From assembly GCF_004101785.1 (NCBI RefSeq), contig NZ_CP035130.1, forward strand, positions 1,426,001 through 1,490,000: 64,000 bases of DNA. The letters are read 5' to 3'. This stretch comes from Gudongella oleilytica (GTDB taxonomy: Bacteria > Bacillota > Clostridia > Tissierellales > Tissierellaceae). Positions 1 through 9,275 of the stretch are shown one piece after another. Within the stretch, counting starts at the first letter, position 1, and each line of letters begins with the position of its first letter. The notes under the pieces were generated by a model. It saw only the letters and a list, made by a program, of their open reading frames with translations, searched no databases and had not been told where the DNA came from. Both the position numbers and the translations under genes were made by a program.

Positions 1-793
1 TACTTAGCTTTCCGGTCTCGAAAGCAGTTAAAATCAGCTCCTCATCCTCAAATATTTTACCGGATATTCTTGAAATCTGAGGCTCTCCCCCCCAATAGTC
101 AGCAAATGAGTCAAGCACAACCTCCTTGTATTTTATATATTCCCTGAATTTGAAGGGGCCAGTCCCTACAGGTTCAAATCCATCTCTGAGCAACACAGAG
201 CTGCCTGTAGATGCGGGGACTATGGGAAATGTAAGAAGATCCTTCCAATTGGATAAAGGTTCCTTAAACTCCACTTCGATGCTTCTTTCTGAGAGCTTCC
301 TGAGCTTCATGAAGCCTGGATCTACTGGGCTACGTACAGTATTTTCAAGGAGCTTGTAAAGATAGCCTTCAGAATTTGCTGATATCAATGCATTGAAGGT
401 GTGAACCACGTCATCTGCATCAAAGGTTTCACCGTTATGCCATTTTACATCCTCTCTCAGATATAATTCAACCCTCTTGCCGTCATCGCTAAGCAAATAG
501 GAAGTTGCCAATCTTGGTATAGGCTGTATATTACTGTCATAATCAAAGAGACCCTCAAATATAAGCTTATTGAAGTAAAAATAGTCAATGTTATCGACCA
601 GAAGGGGATTTAAATCATTGAATCCTGTCAATGGCAACCCAATTTCCCCGTTCTCTACAATGATGTACTCTACACCAGTATCTTCATTGGGGGTAGTTGT
701 CTCTAAGATATCCAGGCCACATCCTGACAATATTATGCTAAAGCAGATAAGCAAAATCAAATAAACAATCCTTGTATTAACTCTTTTCATCAT
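1..793 (-). CDS. Peptide-type ABC transporter substrate-binding lipoprotein (SBP family 5), 3' part cut by window edge
   Basis: The frame runs from paired ATG codons at 793/790 to the left edge and is still open, giving about 264 residues of a protein normally 500-600 long. It begins with a short basic stretch, a hydrophobic segment and a lipobox LSGC near residue 25, so it is a secreted lipoprotein anchored outside the membrane. The stretch NGETFDADDVVHTF near residue 120 and VGTGPFKF near residue 215 are typical of SBP_bac_5 (OppA/DppA) proteins that capture peptides or similar solutes for an ABC importer. The start overlaps the end of coaE by about 14-17 nt, with GAGG inside coaE as ribosome binding site, so it is translationally coupled to coaE. 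Ligand is unknown; no permease or ATPase gene is visible in the window. Confidence 0.85.
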   Translation of the reverse strand, partial: MMKRVNTRIVYLILLICFSIILSGCGLDILETTTPNEDTGVEYIIVENGEIGLPLTGFNDLNPLLVDNIDYFYFNKLIFEGLFDYDSNIQPIPRLATSYLLSDDGKRVELYLREDVKWHNGETFDADDVVHTFNALISANSEGYLYKLLENTVRSPVDPGFMKLRKLSERSIEVEFKEPLSNWKDLLTFPIVPASTGSSVLLRDGFEPVGTGPFKFREYIKYKEVVLDSFADYWGGEPQISRISGKIFEDEELILTAFETGKLS

Positions 794-1460
794 TACCTTC
801 CTCGAATTCAGAATCCAGATCTTCAATGCATCTATTACCGCTGATCCTCAGTTCCATTTCATTCAATAATTGATGAATCTGATCTTCAAGATGCTCCTTT
901 GATCCCATATTATCTATGATTATATCGGATAAGTCTTTTTTAAGATCTATGTCCATTTGCGACTCAACTCTCTTAATTGCTTCAGTTTCATCCAGCAGGT
1001 TTCTCTTTCTCAGTCTAGCCAATTGAGCGTTCCTACTTGCATAAACGAGCCAAATCTCATCAAAATAGACGCCCTCTTCCTCCATGTTTCCTTTTACTTC
1101 GAACAATAAGGGTATATCAATAAATACTATCTCCTGATCACTGTTGATACACAATCTCCTTACTATTTCCTCCGAAATAAGCGGGTGCAGCAACGAGTCA
1201 AGCTTATTCCTAAGCTTATTGTCTGAAAATATTATATCCCCCAGCAATTTTCTGTCTATTTCACCTGAAGGGTTTATAACCATAGGAAATTCTTGAGCAA
1301 CTAAGCTACTCCCCTTTTTCCCTGGCTCCAGGATGTATCTTGCTATCTCATCTGCATCGATAACCATGTAACCAAACTTCCTGATGATTGACGAGACTGT
1401 GGATTTCCCTGTAGCAATACCTCCAGTCAAGCCAATTACATATGGCTTATTTCGTGTCAT
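777..1460 (-). CDS. coaE: Dephospho-CoA kinase
   Basis: CoaE phosphorylates dephospho-CoA at the 3'-hydroxyl of ribose, the last step of coenzyme A synthesis, in the cytoplasm. The P-loop GLTGGIATGKS sits at residues 9-19, followed by the DADEIAR segment and the LHPLI segment normal for the family. I take the ATG at 1460 (227 aa) rather than the one at 1484, because GGAG lies about 9 nt before 1460 but inside the longer version. The start overlaps the polA stop by 14 nt, so polA-coaE is one coupled operon, an arrangement common in Bacillota. The C-terminus carries an acidic tail of about 20 residues beyond the catalytic core; its role is unknown. Confidence 0.95.
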   Translation of the reverse strand: MTRNKPYVIGLTGGIATGKSTVSSIIRKFGYMVIDADEIARYILEPGKKGSSLVAQEFPMVINPSGEIDRKLLGDIIFSDNKLRNKLDSLLHPLISEEIVRRLCINSDQEIVFIDIPLLFEVKGNMEEEGVYFDEIWLVYASRNAQLARLRKRNLLDETEAIKRVESQMDIDLKKDLSDIIIDNMGSKEHLEDQIHQLLNEMELRISGNRCIEDLDSEFEEGNDEKS

Positions 1461-4110
1461 ACCAGCTGTCTCCTTCCATAACATCCACCTTCAATGGTAC
1501 CCTAAGATCAATAGCATTCTCCATTATCTCCTTCATCATATCTTTCACATATTCAAGTTCATCAATAGCTGCTTCAATAATAAGCTCGTCGTGTATTGTA
1601 AGAATTAGCCTGGACTTAAGGCCTTCACTTTTTAATCTGTCATATATCTTTACCATAGCAAGCTTTATAATGTCAGCAGCGCTTCCCTGAATAGGCATGT
1701 TCATAGCTACTCTTTCCCCAAAGGATCTTATGTTGAAATTGCTGGATTCGAGCTCAGGTATATACCTTCTCCTGTTAAGCAATGTTTCCACATAGCCTTT
1801 TTCTTTGCCCATCTCTACAGATCTGTCCATATATTCCTTAACTAGCTTGTAATTGTCAAAATAGTTATCTATATAGGTTCTTGCTTCCTTTCGAGTGGTC
1901 CCCAGGTCTCTGGAAAGGCTGAAATCCGATATCCCATAGATTATGCTAAAGTTTACAGCTTTGGCTTTATAACGGAGTTCAGGAGTAATTTCTTCCAAGG
2001 GTATTTTAAAAACCTCCGACGCTGTTTTGGAGTGAATGTCCTCTTCGTTAAGAAAGGCTTCCTTCATCTTTGGATCATCAGATATATGAGCCAGAAGCCT
2101 TAGCTCAATTTGGGAATAGTCACCATCCAAAAATCTGAATCCTGGTTTTTCAGCAATAAATGCTTTTCTGATTCGTCTTCCATCCTCAGTTCTTATAGGT
2201 ATATTCTGAAGATTAGGTTCAGTACTTGATATTCTTCCAGTGGATGTAACAGTCTGGTTGAATTTTGAATGTATTCTTCCAGTCCTTTCATTTATCATAG
2301 GCTGGAGACCTTCAATATAGGTGCTGTTTAATTTCACTATTTGCCTGTATCTAAGTATCTTGGATATCATAGGGTGTTCCTTCTCGAGTGCTTCTAAAAC
2401 CTCAACATCTGTTGAGTAACCGGTTTTGGTTTTTTTGATTACCGGCAATCCAAGCTCCTCAAACAGTATCTCTCCCAACTGCTTGGGGGAATTTATATTA
2501 AAGCTTCTACCTGCCAGTGAATAGATACTCTCTTCCAGTTCTTTTATCTCTTTCGCATATTCATCGCCTAATTTCAACAGTTGACCTTTGTCAACGGCAA
2601 CACCAGCATTTTCCATACTTGCAAGGACTGTAACCAGGGGCATTTCGACCTCACTAAAAAGCTGAACCATGTTCCTGTTGGAAATTATATCTTTCATCGG
2701 AAGCTCAAGCTTTTCAATAGTATCCAGGATGAATCCAAGGTATGAAATGCTTTCCTCAATTGGTAAATCCCTGAGAGAAGCCTTACTCTTCTTAAGCTTG
2801 TCATCAATATCAGGACCATAAACGCCAAAGTATTGATCGCTTAGCTTATTTATTGACAAATTACTTTGGCTTGGATTTATTATATATTCCGCTATTGAGG
2901 CGTCAAAATCTATTATGGTAGGATTCCATCCAAGTGAAAGCATGTAACAAATATCAGCCTTGACATCCCAGCTGATTTTTTTTACCGCCGGGTCCTCGAA
3001 AATCTCCTTTAATTCTGAAAACAACTCCATTGCATTTTCTTTTCTAAGATCAATAAACCACGCACCAGATCCAGCAATAGAGAACCCAAACAATATAGGG
3101 TCTCCTTTAAGATAATCGCCATTAAACAATGTTTTGAATGAGAATGAGCAATTGCCCTTTAATTTCTTTATAATTCCATTTAGTTCTGATTTCGTGGATA
3201 TAGCATTAGGATTCTTATGCACATGAGCCTCACGATTTCTTATGGGATCCGGAAGCTTTGAAAGAAGGCTTTTCAATTCAAGCTCTTCATACTTCTTTCT
3301 TAGCAAATCGATGTCTGCCTCTTTTAACAAAAGCTCCTCCACACCAAATCCGAGAGGTACATTTACAATGATTTTACCAAGTCTTTTGCTTAAAAATGCG
3401 ATTTCTTTGTTATCCAATAACTTTTCTTTAAGCTTTCCGCCGCTGACATCTTCAATTGAGTCGTAGATATTCTCAAGAGTGCCAAATTCTGTCAAGAGCT
3501 TTAATGCTGTCTTTTCACCAATTCCTGGTACACCTGGAATATTGTCTGATTTATCTCCCATTAATCCCTTCATATCTATAAATGCCTCAGGCAAAATACC
3601 GTATTCCTCTATGATCCTGTTCTTATCATATATTTCCATTTCCGAGATACCTTTTTTTGTGATAAGGATCTTAGACTTATCTGTTGCAAGCTGAAGGTAA
3701 TCTTTGTCTCCTGTTACAAGGATGACATCCATCCCCAGCTCCTCACCTCTTTTAGCCAGAGTTCCTGCGATATCGTCGGCTTCAAACTCCTCCATTTCAT
3801 GGATCTTTATTCCCATAGCCCGTAGAATATCCTTAATCAGCGGAAATTGTTGTGACAGCTCATTTGGCGTTTTGTCCCTTGTACCCTTGTAATCTGCAAA
3901 CTCTTTGTGTCTAAATGTCCTGGCACTCCTGTCAAATGCCACGCATATATGAGTTGGTGCATATTCATCCCGAATCTTATTTAGCATATTCAAAAATCCA
4001 AGGACCGCATTGGTATATATTCCGCTTTTTGTATTTAGCGGGGGCATAGCATAAAATGCTCTATACACGAGCGAGCTGCCATCTATTATCATTAATCTGT
4101 CCCTATCCAT
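1447..4110 (-). CDS. polA: DNA polymerase I, proofreading site apparently lost
   Basis: An 887-residue family A polymerase for Okazaki fragment processing and repair. Residues 1-290 are the 5' nuclease domain (GDKDYLQL, then GLMGDKSDNIPGVPGIGEKT). The middle domain (about 310-480) has the 3'-5' exonuclease fold, but the first acidic motif that should read D-x-E is CSFSFKT here, so proofreading is probably inactive, as in Taq and Bst type enzymes. The polymerase domain shows motif A DYSQIELRLLAH, motif B KAKAVNFSIIYG and motif C IHDELIIE with His near residue 840. GGGGAGG precedes the ATG. A TTTACC/TATACT pair 17 bp apart upstream (about 4127-4155) could be its promoter. It is followed by overlapping coaE. 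Confidence 0.97.
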   Translation of the reverse strand: MDRDRLMIIDGSSLVYRAFYAMPPLNTKSGIYTNAVLGFLNMLNKIRDEYAPTHICVAFDRSARTFRHKEFADYKGTRDKTPNELSQQFPLIKDILRAMGIKIHEMEEFEADDIAGTLAKRGEELGMDVILVTGDKDYLQLATDKSKILITKKGISEMEIYDKNRIIEEYGILPEAFIDMKGLMGDKSDNIPGVPGIGEKTALKLLTEFGTLENIYDSIEDVSGGKLKEKLLDNKEIAFLSKRLGKIIVNVPLGFGVEELLLKEADIDLLRKKYEELELKSLLSKLPDPIRNREAHVHKNPNAISTKSELNGIIKKLKGNCSFSFKTLFNGDYLKGDPILFGFSIAGSGAWFIDLRKENAMELFSELKEIFEDPAVKKISWDVKADICYMLSLGWNPTIIDFDASIAEYIINPSQSNLSINKLSDQYFGVYGPDIDDKLKKSKASLRDLPIEESISYLGFILDTIEKLELPMKDIISNRNMVQLFSEVEMPLVTVLASMENAGVAVDKGQLLKLGDEYAKEIKELEESIYSLAGRSFNINSPKQLGEILFEELGLPVIKKTKTGYSTDVEVLEALEKEHPMISKILRYRQIVKLNSTYIEGLQPMINERTGRIHSKFNQTVTSTGRISSTEPNLQNIPIRTEDGRRIRKAFIAEKPGFRFLDGDYSQIELRLLAHISDDPKMKEAFLNEEDIHSKTASEVFKIPLEEITPELRYKAKAVNFSIIYGISDFSLSRDLGTTRKEARTYIDNYFDNYKLVKEYMDRSVEMGKEKGYVETLLNRRRYIPELESSNFNIRSFGERVAMNMPIQGSAADIIKLAMVKIYDRLKSEGLKSRLILTIHDELIIEAAIDELEYVKDMMKEIMENAIDLRVPLKVDVMEGDSWYDTK

Positions 4111-4186
4111 AATAACGCCTCCCCATAGAAATAGTATACAATATCAACCGGGATTGGTAAACCTGATAGATGTCTATAAAAACCTG

Positions 4187-4215
4187 TTGATTTTTACCAT
4201 CCTATGTGCTATCAT
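4187..4215 (+). promoter_or_regulatory. Promoter of tRNA-Leu(CAA)
   Basis: TTGATT at 4187-4192 and TATCAT at 4210-4215 are separated by 17 bp. The predicted start near 4222 is about 11 nt before the tRNA 5' end. Confidence 0.6.
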
Positions 4216-4232
4216 AAGTTTCGTAGTCATTT

Positions 4233-4319
4233 GCCGAAGTGATGGAATTGGCAGACGTACTGGACTCAAAATCCAGCGGTGGCAACACCGTGCGGGTTCG
4301 ACTCCCGCCTTCGGCACCA
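4233..4319 (+). tRNA. tRNA-Leu(CAA)
   Basis: 87 nt including an encoded CCA. The acceptor GCCGAAG pairs with CTTCGGC, the anticodon loop is CTCAAAA, and a long variable arm is present as expected for a class II leucine tRNA. It is a monocistronic tRNA on the plus strand, between its own promoter and terminator, divergent from polA. Confidence 0.96.
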
Positions 4320-4324
4320 GATTA

Positions 4325-4359
4325 AGAAAATCCCTGCGATATTTCGCAGGGATTTTCTT
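4325..4359. terminator. Bidirectional intrinsic terminator shared by tRNA-Leu and mltG
   Basis: A 15-bp stem (4325-4339 with 4344-4359, loop TATT) with a GC core CCCTGCG and U/A-rich flanks on both sides. It ends tRNA-Leu transcription on the plus strand and mltG on the minus strand. The mltG stop codon (4358-4360) lies within the hairpin foot. Confidence 0.85.
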
Positions 4360-5368
4360 ATTGCTGTATAGCTCTGTATTTTTCTACGTTTTTAAGATGC
4401 TCATTGTATGTTTCTGCAAATACGTGGCCATTCTCACTCATAACATAATATAGGTACTCATGTTCCTCGGGATCAATAGCTGCAAGCAATGAGTTCCTGC
4501 CAGGGGAGGCTATGGGCCCGGGAGGAAGACCCTTATTCTTATATGTGTTGAATGGATTCTCTTTTTCAAGATCGGAATAGAGAACCCTTGTCATGTGTTC
4601 TTTTCCTTCACCTATTCCGTATATTACAGTTGCATCTATTTGCAATGGCATTCCTTGCTCTAATCTGTTATAGATCACACCACTTATGGTTTTTCTTTCC
4701 GAGTCGTTGTAAGCTTCCCTCTCTATAAGCGAGGCGATAGTTATCACCTGATGCCTTGAAAGCCCTAAAGCTTCTCTTTTCTGCTCGACTTCTTGAGTCC
4801 AAAATCTATCCATCGTATCTGTCAGAGTTCTTACTATTTCATTAAGGCTTTGTTTTTTCGAGAAATAATATGTGTCGGGGAATAAATAACCCTCCAATTT
4901 GAAGTAGAGTTCTTCATAGTCCACTCCTTCACTGTAGCTTTCCTCAAATTTCGACTCTGTGATCTCGATAAAATCATCTGCTGAGCCTAATCCCGATTCC
5001 TCAATTTTTTGTGCAAACTGGTATAATATGAAGCCCTCCGGGAAAGTTACAATAACAGGTGTTTCCTGTTCTCCAAGCTGTATAAGCCGATATATCTCAT
5101 CTATGCCTTTTCCAACCTCGAGTGTATAGGTTCCTGGTTTGATGTTGGTTGCAATCTCCTGTCCCTTGTATCTAAACCAAAGTCGGCTCTTAATTATTCC
5201 TTTCTCATAGATGCCTTCTGCAATTGTCCCCAGATAATCTCCCGGTTCAACGACTATCTCCACAGGTTCCTGATTATAGGTTCTTGAAAGATATCCTGGC
5301 AGCAAGAAGAAGCCTCCAATTCCTGTCACAAGAATAATTAAAAGCAAGACTAATAGAAACTTTTTCAT
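4358..5368 (-). CDS. mltG: Endolytic murein transglycosylase (YceG-like)
   Basis: MltG cleaves nascent peptidoglycan glycan strands and so ends their growth; it is anchored in the membrane with the enzyme outside. A single N-terminal membrane segment (about residues 3-22) is followed by a LysM-like region and the YceG domain. The catalytic glutamate is seen in IASLIEREA, and the family signatures QIDATVIYGIG and GLPPGPIASPGRNSLLAAIDP follow. I prefer the ATG at 5368, since GGGGG lies 6 nt before it, over the ATG at 5380, which overlaps the stop of the preceding gene and has no clear SD. Length about 336 aa is normal for the family. Confidence 0.94.
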   Translation of the reverse strand: MKKFLLVLLLIILVTGIGGFFLLPGYLSRTYNQEPVEIVVEPGDYLGTIAEGIYEKGIIKSRLWFRYKGQEIATNIKPGTYTLEVGKGIDEIYRLIQLGEQETPVIVTFPEGFILYQFAQKIEESGLGSADDFIEITESKFEESYSEGVDYEELYFKLEGYLFPDTYYFSKKQSLNEIVRTLTDTMDRFWTQEVEQKREALGLSRHQVITIASLIEREAYNDSERKTISGVIYNRLEQGMPLQIDATVIYGIGEGKEHMTRVLYSDLEKENPFNTYKNKGLPPGPIASPGRNSLLAAIDPEEHEYLYYVMSENGHVFAETYNEHLKNVEKYRAIQQ

Positions 5369-5379
5369 TTTAGCCCCCA

Positions 5380-6522
5380 TTATTTATTGATTTTTTTCGT
5401 ATATATCCTGTAGGTTTTGTAAATCTTACCGCCGTATTTTTCGATGTCCAGCTTCATTGGTTCATTGTAATCCCAGATCGTAGAGCCCTCAACATGGGTA
5501 TATCCCTTTTCGACAGCGGATCTAAAAATATGGTAATAGATTGCTGATGAAACACCCTTATTCCTATACTCCGGAACCACGAACAAAACAAAAAACCTCA
5601 AGCCCTTGATCCTCCTTCGGTAGTATAGAAACTTAAATATTCCAAGGGGAAACAGGCTTCCATTCATTTTGGACAAAACCTCATTGTAGTCAGGAAGAGC
5701 AATGTTGAAGCCTATGGGCTCTCCTTTAAGATTTCTTGCGATGTATATCAGGTCAGGATCTGCATAGGGTACCAGCTGCTTAGCAATTAGCTGGATTTCT
5801 TCATCATTAGGAGGAATAAAATCGAGCCACTCCTTGGGCATGGCCTTATCAATTATCTCCTTTACATCCTTCATCTCCAACTGAATTTCCTTCAACCGGA
5901 TTTTATCAACAGTAAAATGATTTTTCTCCATCGCATAAGGCACAAGCTTTTCGTACCTTTTAATATTCCCATTTTTGCTGTCGCTTATATAGGCAAATAC
6001 ATCGTGATACTTCTCGAATCCGTAGTTCTCAAACATCCTTGGATAATAGCTTTTATTGTAGGTGTTCATGATCATTGTGGGGTCCTTGAAATTGTCCAGA
6101 AGAAATCCTCGATTGTCATCACCACCCGGGAGTGAGAATGGGCCTTTCATGTGGTCCATTCCCTTACCCTTCAGCCATTCTTCTGCAAAATCAAGTAATT
6201 TAGTTGAAACCATCTCATCATCGATCGATTCAAATAATGATAAATAACCGGACTTCAGCCCTTTATCATGATTCAACTCCTCATTGATACCTACCAGAAG
6301 TCTGCCTACTACCTCGCCATTTTTCAATGCCAGTAATTTAGTACTTGGCCCTGCCTGATTTAAATAATTACCTGCTCCAGCAACATATTTTAACTGGTCT
6401 GATCTTAACGGAGGTACCCACCCCGGATCACCCTTGTAAAGCCTGAATTGAAGGTCCACAAACTGCTTCAAGTCGCTCTTGGTTTCAACATTCTTAATTA
6501 TTACTTCATCCCCGATGTCCAA
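5380..6522 (-). CDS. GNAT-fold N-acetyltransferase-like protein of unknown substrate
   Basis: A 380-residue protein whose N-terminus (about 5-40, with RLYKGDPGWVPPL) and C-terminal half (FFVLFVVPEYRNKGVSSAIYYHIF, about 310-335) resemble the acetyl-CoA binding fold of GNAT proteins; PEYRNKGVSSA fits the pyrophosphate loop. The start is TTG at 6522 with GGGAG 8 nt upstream; no in-frame ATG fits better. The stop shares one base with the upstream ATG candidate of mltG, and lplA ends 20 nt before, so it belongs to the run from the beta-CASP nuclease through lplA to mltG. The substrate cannot be told from sequence or neighbours. Confidence 0.75.
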   Translation of the reverse strand: MDIGDEVIIKNVETKSDLKQFVDLQFRLYKGDPGWVPPLRSDQLKYVAGAGNYLNQAGPSTKLLALKNGEVVGRLLVGINEELNHDKGLKSGYLSLFESIDDEMVSTKLLDFAEEWLKGKGMDHMKGPFSLPGGDDNRGFLLDNFKDPTMIMNTYNKSYYPRMFENYGFEKYHDVFAYISDSKNGNIKRYEKLVPYAMEKNHFTVDKIRLKEIQLEMKDVKEIIDKAMPKEWLDFIPPNDEEIQLIAKQLVPYADPDLIYIARNLKGEPIGFNIALPDYNEVLSKMNGSLFPLGIFKFLYYRRRIKGLRFFVLFVVPEYRNKGVSSAIYYHIFRSAVEKGYTHVEGSTIWDYNEPMKLDIEKYGGKIYKTYRIYTKKINK

Positions 6523-6541
6523 TTTTTCATCTCCCGGAATA

Positions 6542-7534
6542 TTATTCGATTAAAAGCTCAATAAAATCATTGTTATCTATTGCACCGAAGAAGTCCTGCA
6601 AGGCAATGCTTCCAAATAATTCCTCCAAACTTTCCCTTTCATATTTGGTTCCCTTTAGAACACTTTCCAGCTCGGCTACGTCCCTGGTTCCGAAAAAATC
6701 GCCGAAGATCCTTATATTATTGATAACACCAGACTTGACCTGTATCCTTGCCTCAACTCCGCCAACCGGGAACTTTCTGTAGTTCTTAACCCCGAAGTCA
6801 GGTGATTCCCCATAATTCCATTCCCAGGTGGTATACTTTTCCTTATAAAGAGCGTCAATACTTTGAAGCTGTTCAGCCGATAGGAAATATTCCTTCTTTT
6901 CCTCTCCGGCATACTCAAATATATAATCCAGCAGCATCTCCTTAAACTTTATTATGTCTACATCGTGCTTCATGTATGGCTTTATGTTGGTAACTCTCGA
7001 CCTGACAGACTTCACGCCCTTGGATTCATATTTATCAGCCCTTACATTTAAGGCCTTTGAAAGTACCGTCAAATCAGTATCATATAATATCGTTCCGTGA
7101 TTGAGAATTCTGCCCTTCCATACTGACTGAGCGATGCCTGAAACCTTCTTATCATCGACAGTCAAGTCGTTTCTACCCGACAACTTGGCTTCGATACCAA
7201 ATCGCTCAAGCGACTTTAATATAGGTATGTTTATTTGTCCGAAATCTATTCGTTCTTTACCGTCAGACTTTGTAAAGATCGAAAAGTTAAGATTACCAAG
7301 GTCATGATATACAGCTCCTCCTCCGGTTATTCTGCGGACTACCTTTATTTCATTCTCTCTTACATACTCCTGGTTGATTTCCTCTATAGTGTTCTGATTT
7401 TTACCCACTATTATTGCTGGACCGTTTATCCAGAGAAAGACATAGTCTTCTCCCTCAGGGAGATTTTTGAAGCAAAACTCTTCAAATGCCAGGTTGTAAT
7501 GTGGATCATTAGAAAGATTAGTTATATATTTCAT
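6542..7534 (-). CDS. lplA: Lipoate--protein ligase
   Basis: Activates free lipoate with ATP and attaches it to lipoyl domains of 2-oxoacid dehydrogenases or the glycine cleavage H protein. The ligase signature RRITGGGAVYHDLGNLNFS lies near residues 68-87, the substrate-binding lysine is in DDKKVSGIAQ, and NHGTILYDTDL follows. At 330 aa it has both the catalytic domain and the small C-terminal accessory domain (about 245-330), so it can do both half reactions. GGAGG precedes the ATG, which is 10 nt after the stop of the nuclease gene. No lipoylated protein is encoded in the window; use for glycine cleavage would fit an amino-acid fermenter but is inference. Confidence 0.93.
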   Translation of the reverse strand: MKYITNLSNDPHYNLAFEEFCFKNLPEGEDYVFLWINGPAIIVGKNQNTIEEINQEYVRENEIKVVRRITGGGAVYHDLGNLNFSIFTKSDGKERIDFGQINIPILKSLERFGIEAKLSGRNDLTVDDKKVSGIAQSVWKGRILNHGTILYDTDLTVLSKALNVRADKYESKGVKSVRSRVTNIKPYMKHDVDIIKFKEMLLDYIFEYAGEEKKEYFLSAEQLQSIDALYKEKYTTWEWNYGESPDFGVKNYRKFPVGGVEARIQVKSGVINNIRIFGDFFGTRDVAELESVLKGTKYERESLEELFGSIALQDFFGAIDNNDFIELLIE

Positions 7535-7543
7535 TTCAGCCTC

Positions 7544-9172
7544 CTATTTCCCTATCATCATATTTAAATCCATTAATTGTCCCTGAAGCTCAAGTAATTT
7601 ATTTTTTAGTAGATCAAAATCCTTCTCAAGAAGTTTTTCGTCAAATAATCCATTCGATCTGCTGATCAGCGCATTGAACTGATTATAAACACTTTCAAGC
7701 TCCTTAGATATTTGCTCCTTAAGTATCTCCGGCTCCAGGGTGATCCCCTTTTCTACCTCTATAGCATCGATTGCCACGCTATATGTGTTCCCAAGCTTAG
7801 GAATTATGCAATTGATGCCATATGCTTTCTCTATTTCTTTGGCAAATATTTGGGAAACCTCTTTTTCACCATGAACAAGGAATATCTTTCTCGGTTTTTT
7901 CTTAAACTCTCCCAACCATTTCAGAAGAAATGGTTGATCTGCATGACCGGAAAATCCCTCCAGATTATGGATCTGAAGCGCAACGTTTAATTCTTCACCC
8001 AGTATCTTGACTCTCTTAACCCCATCAAGCAATATCCTTCCAAGAGTCCCTTCAGCCTGATACCCAACAAATATCAGAGAATTCTTCGGATCCCATATAT
8101 TATGCTTTAGGTGGTGCCTTATTCGTCCCGCATTAGCCATCCCACTTGCTGAGATTATTACCTTTGGATACGAAGATTTGTTCAGCGCCATGGACTCCTC
8201 CTGGCTCCTCACATAATGAAGATTGTCGAAGGAAAATGGGTTATCACCGCTCAATATAAGCTCTTGCGTCTCTTTATTGAAACTTCCTGAATTTTTTTGG
8301 AATATCTCTGTAGCATTTACAGCCATAGGACTGTCAATGTAAATTGGAACTCTCATGTGTTGTTCGATATCGCCATATTCATAATAATGGTTTAATTCGT
8401 ATATCAGCTCCTGGGTCCTGCCAACAGCGAATGATGGAATTAAGACTGTGCCTCCCCTTTCAGCAGTTTCGTCGATGATCCTGATCATTTTCTCAGTGCT
8501 TTCCTTAAATGGTGGATGGATCGTGTCGCCGTATGTTGATTCCATAATCAGATAGTCAGCATCCTCAATAAATTCCGGTGTATTGATAATAGGCCTGCCA
8601 GGCATTCCTATGTCTCCCGAGAATACCAGCTTTGTTGAAACACCTTTATCATTAATCCATAACTCGAGAATAGATGACCCGAGAATATGCCCTGCATCTC
8701 TAAACCTTAAGGAGATTTCTCCATTTATATCCACTTTTTGTTCATAAAGGTATGTTTCAAAGTACTTGAGGCTTTGTTCAGCATCTTCACTTGTATACAA
8801 TGGCTCGATCATAGGCAGACCAGCTCTTTGTCTTTTCCGGTTGTCCCATTCAGCATCTGATTCCTGAATTTTAGCGCTGTCCAGTAGCATTATGGTACAA
8901 AGATCATATGTTGCCTTAGTTGATATTATTCTGCCTCTGAAGCCTTCCTTGACAAGCTTGGGAATCCTGCCACTGTGATCGATATGTGCATGAGTTAAAA
9001 TCAAGATATCCACTTCAGCAGGATTAAAAGGAAACTCTCGGAAATTCATCTTCTCTTTTTCCTGGTTCCCTTGAAACATTCCACAGTCTATCAGAATATT
9101 ATGGTTCTCAGTTGTAAGCATGTAATTAGAACCTGTTACCATTTCAGTTGCTCCAAAAAAACTAAGATTCAC
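7544..9172 (-). CDS. Metallo-beta-lactamase/beta-CASP family RNase (YSH1/CPSF-like)
   Basis: A 542-residue cytoplasmic hydrolase. The N-terminal metallo-beta-lactamase domain has LTHAHIDHSGRIP (HxHxDH motif, near residue 60) and FSGDIGMPG. The beta-CASP domain inserts in the middle with FAVGRTQELIYELN. The motif GFSGHADQPFL and VHGEKE (about 415-450) complete the zinc site and the C-terminal segment. Such proteins are RNA exo/endonucleases related to RNase J and eukaryotic CPSF73, but this subfamily is little characterised in bacteria. Start is GTG at 9172 behind AGGAGGGG. A TATAAT box with extended -10 (TGC) lies near 9219-9224. The last 60 residues look like a coiled coil. Confidence 0.85.
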   Translation of the reverse strand: MNLSFFGATEMVTGSNYMLTTENHNILIDCGMFQGNQEKEKMNFREFPFNPAEVDILILTHAHIDHSGRIPKLVKEGFRGRIISTKATYDLCTIMLLDSAKIQESDAEWDNRKRQRAGLPMIEPLYTSEDAEQSLKYFETYLYEQKVDINGEISLRFRDAGHILGSSILELWINDKGVSTKLVFSGDIGMPGRPIINTPEFIEDADYLIMESTYGDTIHPPFKESTEKMIRIIDETAERGGTVLIPSFAVGRTQELIYELNHYYEYGDIEQHMRVPIYIDSPMAVNATEIFQKNSGSFNKETQELILSGDNPFSFDNLHYVRSQEESMALNKSSYPKVIISASGMANAGRIRHHLKHNIWDPKNSLIFVGYQAEGTLGRILLDGVKRVKILGEELNVALQIHNLEGFSGHADQPFLLKWLGEFKKKPRKIFLVHGEKEVSQIFAKEIEKAYGINCIIPKLGNTYSVAIDAIEVEKGITLEPEILKEQISKELESVYNQFNALISRSNGLFDEKLLEKDFDLLKNKLLELQGQLMDLNMMIGK

Positions 9173-9232
9173 GCGATCCCCTCCTGTTTTGTCAGGTATA
9201 ACAGACTATCTATGTATTATTATAGCACTAAT

Positions 9233-9266
9233 CAAAAAGAGATGGCTACCTTATAATTAGGCAGCC
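9233..9266 (-). terminator. Intrinsic terminator after potD
   Basis: An 8-bp stem (9244-9251 with 9259-9266, one mismatch) followed on the minus strand by ATCTCTTTTTG. It lies just past the potD stop and ends the polyamine operon before the beta-CASP gene promoter. Confidence 0.7.
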
Positions 9267-9275
9267 ACACTAATT

